Assembly (NCBI RefSeq): GCF_005889725.1
Contig: NZ_VCKX01000012.1
Coordinates: 1-64,000, forward strand
Direction of reading: 5' to 3'
Source: Nonomuraea zeae
Lineage (GTDB): Bacteria > Actinomycetota > Actinomycetes > Streptosporangiales > Streptosporangiaceae
DNA length: 64,000 bases
Shown: piece after piece, positions 16,688-25,834 of the stretch
Numbering within the stretch: position 1 is the first letter of the stretch
Layout: each line of letters starts with the position of its first letter
Position numbers and translations under genes: made by a program
The notes under the pieces: generated by a model
Told to the model about the DNA's origin: nothing
What the model saw: the letters and a program-made list of their open reading frames with translations, nothing else
Databases searched by the model: none

Positions 16688-16717
16688 CCTCGGGCCCGCC
16701 CGCGGCCGGGCCCGAGG
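16688..16717 (+). terminator. Terminator hairpin of the catabolic operon
   Basis: CCTCGGGCCCG (16688-16698) pairs perfectly with CGGGCCCGAGG (16707-16717) across an eight-base loop. It lies just after the permease stop. There is no U-tract, as is common in high-GC actinomycetes. Confidence 0.75.
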
Positions 16718-16825
16718 AGCTCGTGCCGGTAAGACCGCTTTCCCGGACTCCGCCCCCCGGCGGAGAACATCGGCCTGCCCGAAAGGCAGCCAATCGGCAA
16801 TGAATTCCCGGACAGCACAATCACC

Positions 16826-16854
16826 TTGACGGTGAGTACGCCCCTCAGTAGCGT
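16826..16854 (+). promoter_or_regulatory. Probable sigma-70-type promoter of the TolB-like gene
   Basis: TTGACG (16826-16831) and TAGCGT (16849-16854) are separated by 17 bases, matching the actinomycete vegetative consensus. Transcription would start near 16861, about 105 bases before the gene. Confidence 0.55.
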
Positions 16855-16967
16855 CCCGCACAAATCCGCACACCTGATTCGGACGCTGAATGGCGAATTG
16901 TTTATCTGGTCGCACATGAGCCGACGGCGGTAATCAGCCGTCCATGCGAAAGGGAGCTGGTAAGGCG

Positions 16968-18863
16968 ATGGAATCTGGAATGAAGCGACGGGCCTTTCTG
17001 ACGGCCGGCGCGGCCACCGTGGGCGCCGCTCTCCTGCCCAAGCCCTTTGCGGTGGCGGCGGCCGGCGAGAGCAAGAAGGGCGTGATGCTGATCAACCGGA
17101 TCGGGCCCTCCTCGTCGAATCTGTACATCTCCGGCGTCGATGGCTCGAACGAGCGCCTGCTCCTGGGGAGCACGGGGTTCGACTATCACGCCAGCCTGGC
17201 CGCCAACGGCCAGTCGGTGCTCTTCACCTCGGAGCGGGCCGGCGACGGCAATTCCTGCCTCTACCGGGCCAAGATCGACGGAACAGGCGTCCAGCCGCTG
17301 GTGACCGGCCCGGCGATGGACGACTCCGGCGTCCTGTCGCCGGACGGGACCCGGCTGGCCTTCGTCTCGACCCGCGGTGACCACCGAGCCCACATCTGGG
17401 TGCTCGACCTGCGCACCGGCAAGCTCAAGAACCTGACCAGCGGCTCCGCGGTCGCCGGCGACCCCGAGGGCCCCGACTGCCACTTCCGCCCTTCCTGGTC
17501 GCCCGACGGCCGCTGGATCGCCTTCTCCAGCGACCGCAACACGCAGTGGCGTGGGCACAACGAAGGCCGTGGCTGGGAGCACACGCAGGAGCTCAGCATC
17601 TACGTCATCCGGCCGGACGGCACCGGCTTCCGCCAGGTCGCCTCCAAGGAGGGCTACTGCCTCGGCTCGCCGAAGTGGTCGCCGGACGGCCGCCGGATCG
17701 TCTTCTACGAGATCACCACCGAGGGAACCTGGGGCGCCCACCGCCCCGAGTACATCGGGAAGGTCGAATCCCAGATCGTCTCGGTGGATGTCACCACCGG
17801 CGAGCGCGTCGAGCACACCTCCGGCCCCAATCTGAAGGTCTCGCCCCAGTTCGTGACCGCCACCGAGATCGGCTATCTCGTCAAGGGCGGGCCCGACGAG
17901 GGCCTGGCCTACACCTCGGGCACGCTGCCGGCCGTCAAGCGGGCGCTGCGCTCGCCGGTCTGGTCGCCGGACGGGACCTCGGTGATCTACCAGAAGTTCG
18001 GCTACGCGGTGCGCCCGCTGGACAAGCCGCTCTACAGCTGGGACCCCGACTGGGAGTATCGCTTCTGCGACGTGTTCCCCGTCCTGTCCCGGCAGGGCCG
18101 CCTGGCGATCACGGAGAAGCAGCTCGGCACGTCCTCGATCGTCACCATGCGCCCGGACGGCTCGGACCGGCGCGTCGTCTTCGACACCGCGGGGAAGGGT
18201 CTCGACCCGGTGCTGCTGGCCAAGGGCATGGCCGGCGCGTTCCGCCCCGCGTGGTCGCCGGACGGCGCGTGGATCGCGTTCGGGCTGGGCGGCTGGTTCC
18301 AGGAGCGCGCGACGCACACGGCCGTGGTGGCGCGGGTGCGCAGCGACGGCTCGGCCTGGGAGGCGCTCACGGACGGCACGACCAACGCCGGCTTCCCGAG
18401 CTACTCGGCCGACGGCAACGAGATCGTCTACCGCGTGTGGGGCGAGGAGAACAAGGGCCTGCGCATCCTCAACCTCACGACCGGGGTGACCCGCGTCCTC
18501 ACCGGCGAGTACGACAACCTGCCCGACTGGTCCCCGGACGGCAGGCTCATCCTCTTCACCCGCAAGACGAGCGCCACCAATTTCGACGTGTGCACCATCC
18601 GCCCCGACGGAAGCAATTTCCGCCGCCTCACGAGCAGCGGCTCGAACGAAGGCCACGCCGTCTGGAACCACGACGGGCGCATCCTCTACAACAGCGGCAT
18701 GTACGGCTTCCGGCAGGAAGCGGCGTTGTACGACAACACCTTCCAGCCGTACGGCCAGATTTTCAGCATGAACGCGGACGGCTCCGAAAAGAGAATGCTG
18801 ACCGACAGCCAGTGGGAGGATTCCATGCCCCTCTATCTCTCGCAGAGCGTCCTTTCCCAGTGA
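16968..18863 (+). CDS. Secreted TolB-like beta-propeller protein (WD40/PD40 repeats)
   Basis: A 631-residue protein with a Tat-type signal (MKRRAFLTAGAATVG, then AAALLP-type hydrophobic residues to about residue 33). The rest is tandem PD40/TolB propeller blades, each with a WSPDG-like turn: WSPDGRWIAF, WSPDGRRIVF, WSPDGTSVIY, WSPDGAWIAF and WSPDGRLILF, plus weaker copies. No peptidase or hydrolase catalytic domain follows, so it is probably a binding or scaffold protein outside the membrane. Its ligand is unknown. Possible starts are 16944, 16968 and 16980; 16968 is preferred because GGGAG lies upstream and the RR motif stays near the N-terminus. It converges on the polysaccharide-lyase gene. 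Confidence 0.8.
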   Translation: MESGMKRRAFLTAGAATVGAALLPKPFAVAAAGESKKGVMLINRIGPSSSNLYISGVDGSNERLLLGSTGFDYHASLAANGQSVLFTSERAGDGNSCLYRAKIDGTGVQPLVTGPAMDDSGVLSPDGTRLAFVSTRGDHRAHIWVLDLRTGKLKNLTSGSAVAGDPEGPDCHFRPSWSPDGRWIAFSSDRNTQWRGHNEGRGWEHTQELSIYVIRPDGTGFRQVASKEGYCLGSPKWSPDGRRIVFYEITTEGTWGAHRPEYIGKVESQIVSVDVTTGERVEHTSGPNLKVSPQFVTATEIGYLVKGGPDEGLAYTSGTLPAVKRALRSPVWSPDGTSVIYQKFGYAVRPLDKPLYSWDPDWEYRFCDVFPVLSRQGRLAITEKQLGTSSIVTMRPDGSDRRVVFDTAGKGLDPVLLAKGMAGAFRPAWSPDGAWIAFGLGGWFQERATHTAVVARVRSDGSAWEALTDGTTNAGFPSYSADGNEIVYRVWGEENKGLRILNLTTGVTRVLTGEYDNLPDWSPDGRLILFTRKTSATNFDVCTIRPDGSNFRRLTSSGSNEGHAVWNHDGRILYNSGMYGFRQEAALYDNTFQPYGQIFSMNADGSEKRMLTDSQWEDSMPLYLSQSVLSQ

Positions 18864-18865
18864 CC

Positions 18866-18913
18866 CTTTCCTAGTTCTCCTTCGTGGCGCGGGACGGAGG
18901 AGAACTAGGAAAG
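18866..18913. terminator. Bidirectional terminator between convergent genes
   Basis: CTTTCCTAGTTCTCC (18866-18880) is the exact reverse complement of 18899-18913, giving a 15-bp stem with an 18-base middle that can pair further. It starts three bases after one stop codon and ends about 20 bases before the other, so it can serve both convergent genes. Confidence 0.85.
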
Positions 18914-18932
18914 CTCGGCGCCCAGGAGGCGG

Positions 18933-21224
18933 TCAGACGCGCACCACCGCGGTGTGGCCGTGCCCGCGGCTGCCGCCGACCTCCACCTTGACCGCGCGCT
19001 TGGCCCTGCGCACGCTGCGGCCGCCCTCCTTGACGGACTTCACCGGCCAGGGCAGCGTGATCTTCACCTCGCCGGCGGTCCTGGACGGGTCGGAGACCGC
19101 GAGCCGCACTCGCTGGTGATCGCGGCGGAGCAGCAGCGTGCACGGGCCGTCGGCGGCCAGCGGCCCGTCCTCGGTCTCGACGGTCCCCGCGCGCCAGAAG
19201 ACGGCGGCGAGCAGGTCGTCGTGGGAGATGGCCTGCACCGCTCCGGAGTTGGCGAGGATCTCGATCCGCTGCCCGAATCCCGCGGTCTCCGCGATGGAGG
19301 CTTCGGGCAGGACGGCGTAGGCGTAGCGGGCCTTGCGCGGATCGACGCCGTGGTCGATGAGGATCGTGGTGTAGAGCCGGGTGACGGGGGTGTCGTCGCC
19401 TCCGGTGGTGGCGCCCTTGTCGATGTCGCGCCAGCGGCCGGTGCGCTGCTCGCGGATCACCTTCGGGTCGGCGCCGTCGAGCAGCGCGTAGCCGGCCACG
19501 CCGGACAGGTGGATCCAGCCGTCGCCCCGGGTCAGCGGCGGATGCCGGTCGTGGGTGTTGCGGTTCTCGACGATGGTCTCGACGCGGCGGCCGTCGGAGG
19601 CGGCGATGCCGGTGCCGAGGGCGACCACCGCGTCGTCGAGGAGGAACCACGCCTTCTTGGCCCGCAGCGAGGAGCCGCCGGCGATCAGCTTCATGGCCGC
19701 GACGCCGTGCTCGCCGAGTGCCACGCCGCCCGCCCACGGAGTGCGCGGCAGGCGGCGGTGTCCGTGCGGGAGATCGGCGCGCCTGCGGGTGTCGACCGTC
19801 GTGCCCGGCAGCCGGTACGGGTCGATCGTCGGCCACAGGTCGTCGTTCCAGGCGGTGAGGTCGCCGCCGGTGTAGAGGTAGGTCATGCCGTCGCCGGTGT
19901 ACCAGCCGCGCAGGTTCTCCCGGTTCATGGCCTCGGCCGCGCCGATCCGCTCCGAGCTCATCGCGATCGCGTAGGCCCAGCCGGGCCGGCGGTGCACGAC
20001 CCGGTCCATGTCGGCGAAGACGTACGTGCCCGTGGTGCGCGGGCCGACCGGCACCGACGGGTCCGCCAGCAGGGCCTCGGCCCGCGCGATGCCGGCCAGC
20101 GGGGCGAGCGTGTCGTAGGGGATGGCCTGGTTGCGGATGAGCCAGCCCTTCACCAGCGGGCGCCAGCGCCGGGCGTGGCGCTCGGGCGCCGCGTCCAGCA
20201 ACGTGAGGATGGTCTCGATCGTCTTCTGGCCCGAGTGGTAGTCGCGGTGGCCCTGGCGCGAGATGGACCGGCCGCGCACGCAGTCCATCATCAGCCCGTC
20301 GAAGACGAACGGCACGAAGGAGCGGTCCACGATGTCGTAGTAGGCGTCCCCGATGCCGGTGATCTCCCACGGCGATTTCGCGAGCATGGCGATCAGCTTG
20401 GCCACGCTCTCCAGGTAGTCCACGCCGTAGCTGCCGGTGTAGGGGTACACGTCGTGCTGGATGAACGACCCGTCCCGGTAGAAGCCGTCGCGTGAGCCCG
20501 AGGTCCGCCGCAGCAGGCCGGAGACCGCGTCCGCGGCCCGCTTGATCAGGCGGGCGTCGTAGGTGAGCACGCCGCGCATCGCCACCGCCATGGCCTTGCC
20601 GGCGCGGTTGGCGCCGGTCTCGACGACGCCGGGGTGGCTGACGCGGCGCTCCGGGTCGGGGCACCAGTGGCGCAACGGGCGCAGCCAGCGTTCGAGGCGG
20701 TCCTTGGGCAGGCCGTCGTAGAGCAGGGCGCAGGTGTCGGTCAGCGAGCGGGGGACGCCGATCTCCCACCAGTACCAGTTGCTGCCCCGCCGGTCGAGCC
20801 CCTCGTGGTAGGCGTGCTCGTACAGGAAGTCCAGCGCCCTGGCCGCGGTCTCGGCGACCTGCCCGTCCCCGTGCATGGCGGTGCCCGGCGTGGCCCAGCC
20901 CAGCGCCAGCGTGCGCATGCGGTTGTAGGAGCGGTTGAAGTTGCCCGTCCCGGGGTCGTCGAGCGGCAGGTCGGGCCAGAGGCTCGGGCGGCCGGGGGTG
21001 GGCTGCAGCTTGCGCAGCACCGCGTTGGCCGAGCCCTCGACGGCCTGCGCCCGCTCGGTGAACGCGGAGTCGTACGACCCGCCCGCCAGCAGGCCCACCC
21101 ACCGCTCACGCGCGGCGTCGAACGCGGCGGTGCCCGCCGCCTCGGCCGGCCTGTCCCACAGGGCGAGGCCGGCCACGGCCGCGGTGCCCAGCAGGGCGGA
21201 GCGCCGGCTGAGTGGGTGGGTCAT
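18933..21224 (-). CDS. Polysaccharide lyase family 8 (hyaluronate/chondroitin/xanthan lyase type)
   Basis: A 763-residue secreted lyase of family PL8, cleaving uronic-acid polysaccharides by beta-elimination. A Tat signal (SRRSALLGTAAVAG) is followed by the alpha-toroid domain and the C-terminal beta-sandwich domains. The catalytic set is visible: Asn in ETGANRAGK, His and Tyr in QHDVYPYTGSYG, Arg in RGRSISR and Glu in MNRENLRGWYTGDG. Trp-rich substrate-binding segments such as NWYWWEIG also fit. Hyaluronate, chondroitin and xanthan lyases share this fold, so the polymer is not fixed. ATG 21224 has GGAAGG just upstream. It is a single gene, convergent with the TolB-like gene. Confidence 0.88.
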   Translation of the reverse strand: MTHPLSRRSALLGTAAVAGLALWDRPAEAAGTAAFDAARERWVGLLAGGSYDSAFTERAQAVEGSANAVLRKLQPTPGRPSLWPDLPLDDPGTGNFNRSYNRMRTLALGWATPGTAMHGDGQVAETAARALDFLYEHAYHEGLDRRGSNWYWWEIGVPRSLTDTCALLYDGLPKDRLERWLRPLRHWCPDPERRVSHPGVVETGANRAGKAMAVAMRGVLTYDARLIKRAADAVSGLLRRTSGSRDGFYRDGSFIQHDVYPYTGSYGVDYLESVAKLIAMLAKSPWEITGIGDAYYDIVDRSFVPFVFDGLMMDCVRGRSISRQGHRDYHSGQKTIETILTLLDAAPERHARRWRPLVKGWLIRNQAIPYDTLAPLAGIARAEALLADPSVPVGPRTTGTYVFADMDRVVHRRPGWAYAIAMSSERIGAAEAMNRENLRGWYTGDGMTYLYTGGDLTAWNDDLWPTIDPYRLPGTTVDTRRRADLPHGHRRLPRTPWAGGVALGEHGVAAMKLIAGGSSLRAKKAWFLLDDAVVALGTGIAASDGRRVETIVENRNTHDRHPPLTRGDGWIHLSGVAGYALLDGADPKVIREQRTGRWRDIDKGATTGGDDTPVTRLYTTILIDHGVDPRKARYAYAVLPEASIAETAGFGQRIEILANSGAVQAISHDDLLAAVFWRAGTVETEDGPLAADGPCTLLLRRDHQRVRLAVSDPSRTAGEVKITLPWPVKSVKEGGRSVRRAKRAVKVEVGGSRGHGHTAVVRV

Positions 21225-21431
21225 GACAGCCTTCCGACAATAGGGCTGATTCTAGATAAAAGATCATATGTCGAATAGGCGACTGGATCCGGTCGCCCCT
21301 GCGACGGCAGCCCTCGGCAAGCTCTGCCGCCTGGACGATTTGGTGATCCACCGGACTCTGCCGGACGATTCACCGAATGGACCGCGCCGGACTCCGGATG
21401 CGGACCTGTCACGACAACGGGGAGAGGATCC

Positions 21432-21920
21432 ATGAAGAAGATGCTCGTCGCGCTGCTGACCGGCGGGATGCTGGTCACCGGCACGCCCGCGCTCGCCACG
21501 ACCGCGAAGCCCGCCCTGGGGCCGTACGGCTACGGTCCGGTCCGGCTCGGCATGAGCGCCACGAAGGCGCGGGCCACCGGGAAGATCGTGCGCAAGCTGC
21601 CCGCCGGGGCGGGATCGTGCTCCGGGTGGGATCTCAAGGCGCACCCGTCCGGGAAGGACCGCGTGGGCCTGTACATCTCCAGGAAGGTCGGCGTGGCCGT
21701 GATCCTGGCGCAGAAGGGGATGAAGACGCCCCAGGGCATCGGCCTGGGCTCCTCGGCGAGTCAGGTCAGAAAGGCGTACCCGAAGGCGAAGGTCTCGCCC
21801 AGCGGCTTCACGTACACCGCGGTGCCGGGCAACGCCAAGGCCTACTACGCCTTCCTCTACTCCAAGGGCAAGGTCAGGGAACTGGCCTTCGGGCTCGACA
21901 GGCAGGACTGCGTCAACTGA
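21432..21920 (+). CDS. Small secreted protein of unknown function
   Basis: A 162-residue protein with a classical signal peptide (MKKMLVALLTGGMLVTG, cleavage near ALA at about residue 22) and a mature domain of about 140 residues. YGPVRLGMSATKARATG near the start and GIGLGSSASQVRKAYP in the middle form a repeated pattern seen in small actinomycete secreted proteins. Two Cys residues, one central (GSCSGW) and one near the C-terminus (RQDCVN), could form a disulfide. I cannot assign a function. The start is ATG 21432 with GGAGAGG upstream. It is divergent from the lyase gene, and both are exported. Confidence 0.7.
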   Translation: MKKMLVALLTGGMLVTGTPALATTAKPALGPYGYGPVRLGMSATKARATGKIVRKLPAGAGSCSGWDLKAHPSGKDRVGLYISRKVGVAVILAQKGMKTPQGIGLGSSASQVRKAYPKAKVSPSGFTYTAVPGNAKAYYAFLYSKGKVRELAFGLDRQDCVN

Positions 21921-22265
21921 CGGCCGGGCGCGGGCAGGTGCGGTAAGCGCGCGAGAATAGGGAAGTCAAACGGCTCGATGACCTTATGGCGAATCCCGCC
22001 CTTGACACCCGGGTCAAGGACCTGCCCGCGCCAATCGAGACGGATTTCTCGCGCGCGAGAATCCATGCGGAGATAAATTTCAGCAGGCCTGGAACGGCTC
22101 CCGCCGCACGAACACCCGGTTATTCGGGACGCGTAATCTTCTTATCCCGTTCCAGGAAGTACCGTTCCAAGGTCACTTCCGTCGATCATTGGTCGCGGCA
22201 AATCAAGATCCGTGTTCAATCGTACGGTTCCTGTTGGTGAAAACCCCGCACTGCAGGGTGGTCGT
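21921..22265 (+). other. Leader region of the first SARP gene
   Basis: No gene is seen in these 345 bases. They contain a strong inverted repeat at 22000-22019 and two copies of GCGCGAGAAT about 100 bases apart. This is more AT-rich than the surrounding genes, as expected for a regulatory region. Confidence 0.6.
22000..22019. promoter_or_regulatory. Palindromic operator-like site upstream of SARP 1
   Basis: CCTTGAC and GTCAAGG form a perfect 7-base inverted repeat around a six-base centre (ACCCGG). It lies about 250 bases before the SARP start. It could be an operator or a transcript hairpin; the factor is unknown. Confidence 0.45.
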
Positions 22266-24158
22266 ATGGATTTCAAGATCCTCGGGCCGATCGAGGTTCG
22301 TACCTCTCATGGGAGTCCGATCGCGCTCGGACGCCGAAAACAGCGGGTGCTGCTGGCCGCCCTGCTGCTCAACACGGGCAAGGCGATCCCCAGCCGGCGC
22401 ATGCTCGACTGGCTGTGGGGCGAGCGCGCCCCCGCCACCGCGGAGTCGAACCTCTACACCTACATCTCCGCGCTGCGCAAGGTGCTCGGCTCCCCCTCCC
22501 GCATCGAGGCGGGCTCCAACGGGTACGTGCTGCGCGTCACGCCCGGCGAGCTCGACGTCACGTCGTTCGAGGACCTCGCCGCCCAGGGGCAGCAGGCGCT
22601 GGGCGCCGGCCGCTACGACGTCGCGCTCGAACGGCTCACCCGGGCCCTTTGCCTGTGGCGGGGCGAGTCCGTGCTGGAGGAGCTGCCCCTGCCCGCGCCG
22701 CTGCGCTGCGAGGCGGCGCGGCTGGAGCGGCTGCGGGCGACCGTCGTGGACGCCTCGCTGGAGGCCCGGCTGGCGCTCGGCCAGCACGGCGAGATGCTCG
22801 CCGACCTGGAGGCCCTGACCCGCAGGGACCCGCTGAACGAGCGGCTCAGGGCGCAGCTCATGCTGGCCTTGTACCGTTCCGGCCGCAGGGCCGACGCGCT
22901 GACGATCTATCAGGGCGCGCGGACGACGCTGGCCGCCGAGGTCGGCATCGACCCCGGCCCGGACCTGGTCCGCATGCACCGGCGCATTCTCGCCGACGAC
23001 CCCGCCCTGACGCCGCAGCCCGCGGTCGCCGCCCGCAGGGCCCCGGCCGAGCTGCCCATCGGCTCGGCCGCCTTCACCGGGCGGGCCGCCGAGATCGCCC
23101 GGCTGCGCACGATGCTGACCTCGGCCTCCGGCGCGACCGCCGTCTCGGCGATCACGGGCGCCGCGGGGGTCGGCAAGTCGGCGCTGGCCGTGCACGTCGC
23201 CCACCAGGTCGCCGACCGGTTCCCGGACGGGCGGCTCTACGTGGACCTGCACGACTCCACACCCGGCGTCGCGCCGCTGGACCCCGCCGACGTGCTGGCC
23301 CGCCTGCTGCGCTCGCTCGGCGACGACACGATCGGGCAACCCGGCGGGCAGCCGGGCGGACGCCACGGCGGGCGGCCCGACGTGGACGAGGCCGCGGCCC
23401 GCTTCCGCTCGCTGACCGAGGGCCGGCACCTGCTGCTCCTGCTCGACAACGCCCGCGACGCCGCGCAGGTGCGCCCGCTGCTGCCCGCGAGTCCCACGTG
23501 CCGCGTGCTGGTCACCGCGCGCAGGACGCTCACCTCGCTGGACGCCGCGTCGCACTTTCGTCTCGGCGTCATGGCCGAGGACGAGACCTCCATGCTGCTC
23601 GGCCGCCTGATCGGCGAGGAGCGCGTGGCGGCCGAGCAGCGGGCGGCGCGCGCCATCGTGCGGCTGTGCGCCGGGCTGCCGCTGGCGATCAGGATCGCCG
23701 CCGCCCGGCTGATCGCCCGGCCGGGGCTGTCGCTGCGCGCCCTGGCCGACCGGCTGGCGGTCGAGGACCACCGCCTGTCCGAGCTCCAGGCCGACGACCA
23801 GGCCGTGCGGGCGTGCTTCATGATGAGCTACCGGAGCCTGGACGCCGAGTCCTCCCGGATGTTCCGGCTGCTGAGCCTGCTCGGCGGCGCCGCCATCAGC
23901 GTCGCGGCCGCCGCGGCCCTGGCCGACCGCCCCGAGTCGTGCACCGCCGACCTGCTGGATCACCTCGCGCAGGCCCAGCTGCTGGAGGCGTACGGCCACG
24001 ACCGGTACCGCATGCACGACCTGCTCCGCCTGTTCGCCCGCGAGCGGGCGAGGGAGGAGGACACCGAGGAGGATCAGGCGCAGGCCGCCTTACGGGCGCG
24101 GCGTGACGTCTGGACGCCGTCCGCCCGGCCGGCCACCTACATGACCGCGAGGGGCTGA
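22266..24158 (+). CDS. AfsR/SARP-family regulator with NTPase domain (SARP 1)
   Basis: A 630-residue regulator. The N-terminal OmpR-type winged helix (about residues 1-90) contains GRRKQRVLLAALLLNTGK and TYISALRKVLG. The BTAD helical domain (about 95-250) has YDVALERLTRALCLWRGE and the closing IDPGPDLVRMHRRIL. An NB-ARC-like NTPase domain starts near residue 275, with Walker A TGAAGVGKSA (about 297) and Walker B LLLLDN. The protein ends about 60 residues after the MHDLLRLFARERA motif, so the TPR domain of full AfsR-type proteins is missing. SARPs activate secondary-metabolite genes. A TTA codon at 24090-24092 (codon 609) may make it depend on the bldA-type tRNA. Confidence 0.85.
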   Translation: MDFKILGPIEVRTSHGSPIALGRRKQRVLLAALLLNTGKAIPSRRMLDWLWGERAPATAESNLYTYISALRKVLGSPSRIEAGSNGYVLRVTPGELDVTSFEDLAAQGQQALGAGRYDVALERLTRALCLWRGESVLEELPLPAPLRCEAARLERLRATVVDASLEARLALGQHGEMLADLEALTRRDPLNERLRAQLMLALYRSGRRADALTIYQGARTTLAAEVGIDPGPDLVRMHRRILADDPALTPQPAVAARRAPAELPIGSAAFTGRAAEIARLRTMLTSASGATAVSAITGAAGVGKSALAVHVAHQVADRFPDGRLYVDLHDSTPGVAPLDPADVLARLLRSLGDDTIGQPGGQPGGRHGGRPDVDEAAARFRSLTEGRHLLLLLDNARDAAQVRPLLPASPTCRVLVTARRTLTSLDAASHFRLGVMAEDETSMLLGRLIGEERVAAEQRAARAIVRLCAGLPLAIRIAAARLIARPGLSLRALADRLAVEDHRLSELQADDQAVRACFMMSYRSLDAESSRMFRLLSLLGGAAISVAAAAALADRPESCTADLLDHLAQAQLLEAYGHDRYRMHDLLRLFARERAREEDTEEDQAQAALRARRDVWTPSARPATYMTARG

Positions 24159-24400
24159 AGCCGCTTCGCATGCGGGAAATCATCCGTTATCGCCGCGAGA
24201 TCTGGCTGATTGATACCCGGCGATCCACCCTCGGCCGCTTTTTCTCCTTCCCCTCTCACAACCCGCCGCGGACCTACACACATTTGTATGGCTCGGGGTG
24301 TAGCAGGATTCGACATTGTTGACGACATGTCTCACCTTTTCTCGCCGCTGAGAAGAAGGCCGGGCACCAGCGGAATTCGCGTGAACCGGGAAGGGCGGAC

Positions 24401-25834
24401 GTGTCTGAACTGATCGGCGTTGACGAGTGTGAAAATTTCACCGTAAAACAGGTCCAAGATCTGTACAGAAGGTACGTCAGCCGCAGTCAGGTCAACCTCA
24501 TGACCTCCTTCGGCTTCGGCCGGGAGCTCGTCGAGAGCGCGGAGGGCGCGTGGATCACAACGCGCGACGGCCGCAGGGTCCTTGACGTCACGGGCGGGGT
24601 CGGCGTACTGAACCACGGCCACAACCACCCCCGCATCCTCGACGCGCGGCGCCGCTTCGCCGAGCGCCGGCGCATGGAGGTGCACAAGGCGTTCTTCTCG
24701 CCGTACGTGGCCGCCCTCAGCCACAACATCGCCGAGCTGCTGCCGGGCGACCTGAACATCTCCTACTTCCCGAACTCCGGCGCCGAGGCGAACGAGGGCG
24801 CCGTGAAGATGGCGTACAAGTACCACCAGGGGCGCCGCAACACCATCCTCCGCTCCGACATCAGCTTCCACGGCAAGACCCTGGGCGCCGGGAGCCTGAC
24901 GGGCTCGTCCGAGAACTCCTTCCGCTTCCCCGGCCTGCCCGGCATCGTCGTCTACCCCTACGCCGACATCGCGGCCGTCCGCACCGCCGTCGAGGCCGCT
25001 CGCACCCCCGACGGCACGTGCGACGTCTACGCGATCATGGCCGAGCCGTTCAGCGCGTCGAGCATGCGCTGCTGGTCGGAGAGCGACCTGTACGAGCTGC
25101 GGCGGCTCTGCGACGCGAACGACATCATGCTGATCTTCGACGAGGTCTACACGGGCTGGGGCAAGACCGGCAGCCTCTTCTACTTCATGCGCCACCCCGA
25201 CCTGCTGCCCGACATCCTCGTCTACTCCAAGTCCCTCGGCGGCGGCAAGGCGTCGATCGCCGGCTACACCGCCCGCGAGCCCGTCTTCCGCAAGGCCTAC
25301 GACCGGCTCTCCGACGTCATCCTGCACAGCACCACCTACTACGGGTTCGGCGAGGAGACGGTCACCGCCATCGAGGCCGTCAACATCGTCGTCGAGGACG
25401 ACTACCCCGCCAGGGCCCGGCAGATCGAGCGCGTTCTGGGCCCGGGGCTGCAGAACATCCACAAGCGCCACCCCGACGTGGTCGGCCGGGTGAGCGGGGT
25501 GGGCGCGCTGTGGGGCGTGTTCCTCAGCGGCGGGCCCAAGGTGCTCGACCTGGCCGCCAAGCTCGCGCCCGGCTTCTCCGGCGACCCGCAGTTCCGCACC
25601 AAGCTGATCACGCTCTCGGTCATCGCCCACCTCTACCGCGAGCACGGCATCGTCTCCTACTACAGCCCGAACGCCGACAACCCCCTCGTCGTCGCGCCGA
25701 CCCTCGCCATCGAGCCGGAAGACGTCGAGTACTTCCTGGACAGCCTCGACAGGACGCTGGCCAGGGGCCTGCCGCGGCTGCTCGCCGGGTTCGTGCGGGA
25801 GAAGGTGGGGTCGCGATGGCCCGCCGGGTCGTAG
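24401..25834 (+). CDS. Class-III PLP-dependent aminotransferase
   Basis: A 477-residue class-III aminotransferase. Family landmarks are DVTGGVGVLNHGHNHP, the cofactor phosphate region YFPNSGAEANEGAVK, SFHGKTLGAGSLTG, the Asp contacting the pyridine nitrogen in LIFDEVYTGWGKTG, and the Schiff-base Lys in VYSKSLGGGKASIAG. The acceptor and donor cannot be named. The start is GTG 24401 with AAGGG upstream. The next gene starts 19 bases before this one ends, so the two are co-translated. With the epimerase and UbiA enzyme downstream it could aminate a sugar, polyol or keto acid destined for a lipid-linked product. Confidence 0.85.
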   Translation: MSELIGVDECENFTVKQVQDLYRRYVSRSQVNLMTSFGFGRELVESAEGAWITTRDGRRVLDVTGGVGVLNHGHNHPRILDARRRFAERRRMEVHKAFFSPYVAALSHNIAELLPGDLNISYFPNSGAEANEGAVKMAYKYHQGRRNTILRSDISFHGKTLGAGSLTGSSENSFRFPGLPGIVVYPYADIAAVRTAVEAARTPDGTCDVYAIMAEPFSASSMRCWSESDLYELRRLCDANDIMLIFDEVYTGWGKTGSLFYFMRHPDLLPDILVYSKSLGGGKASIAGYTAREPVFRKAYDRLSDVILHSTTYYGFGEETVTAIEAVNIVVEDDYPARARQIERVLGPGLQNIHKRHPDVVGRVSGVGALWGVFLSGGPKVLDLAAKLAPGFSGDPQFRTKLITLSVIAHLYREHGIVSYYSPNADNPLVVAPTLAIEPEDVEYFLDSLDRTLARGLPRLLAGFVREKVGSRWPAGS

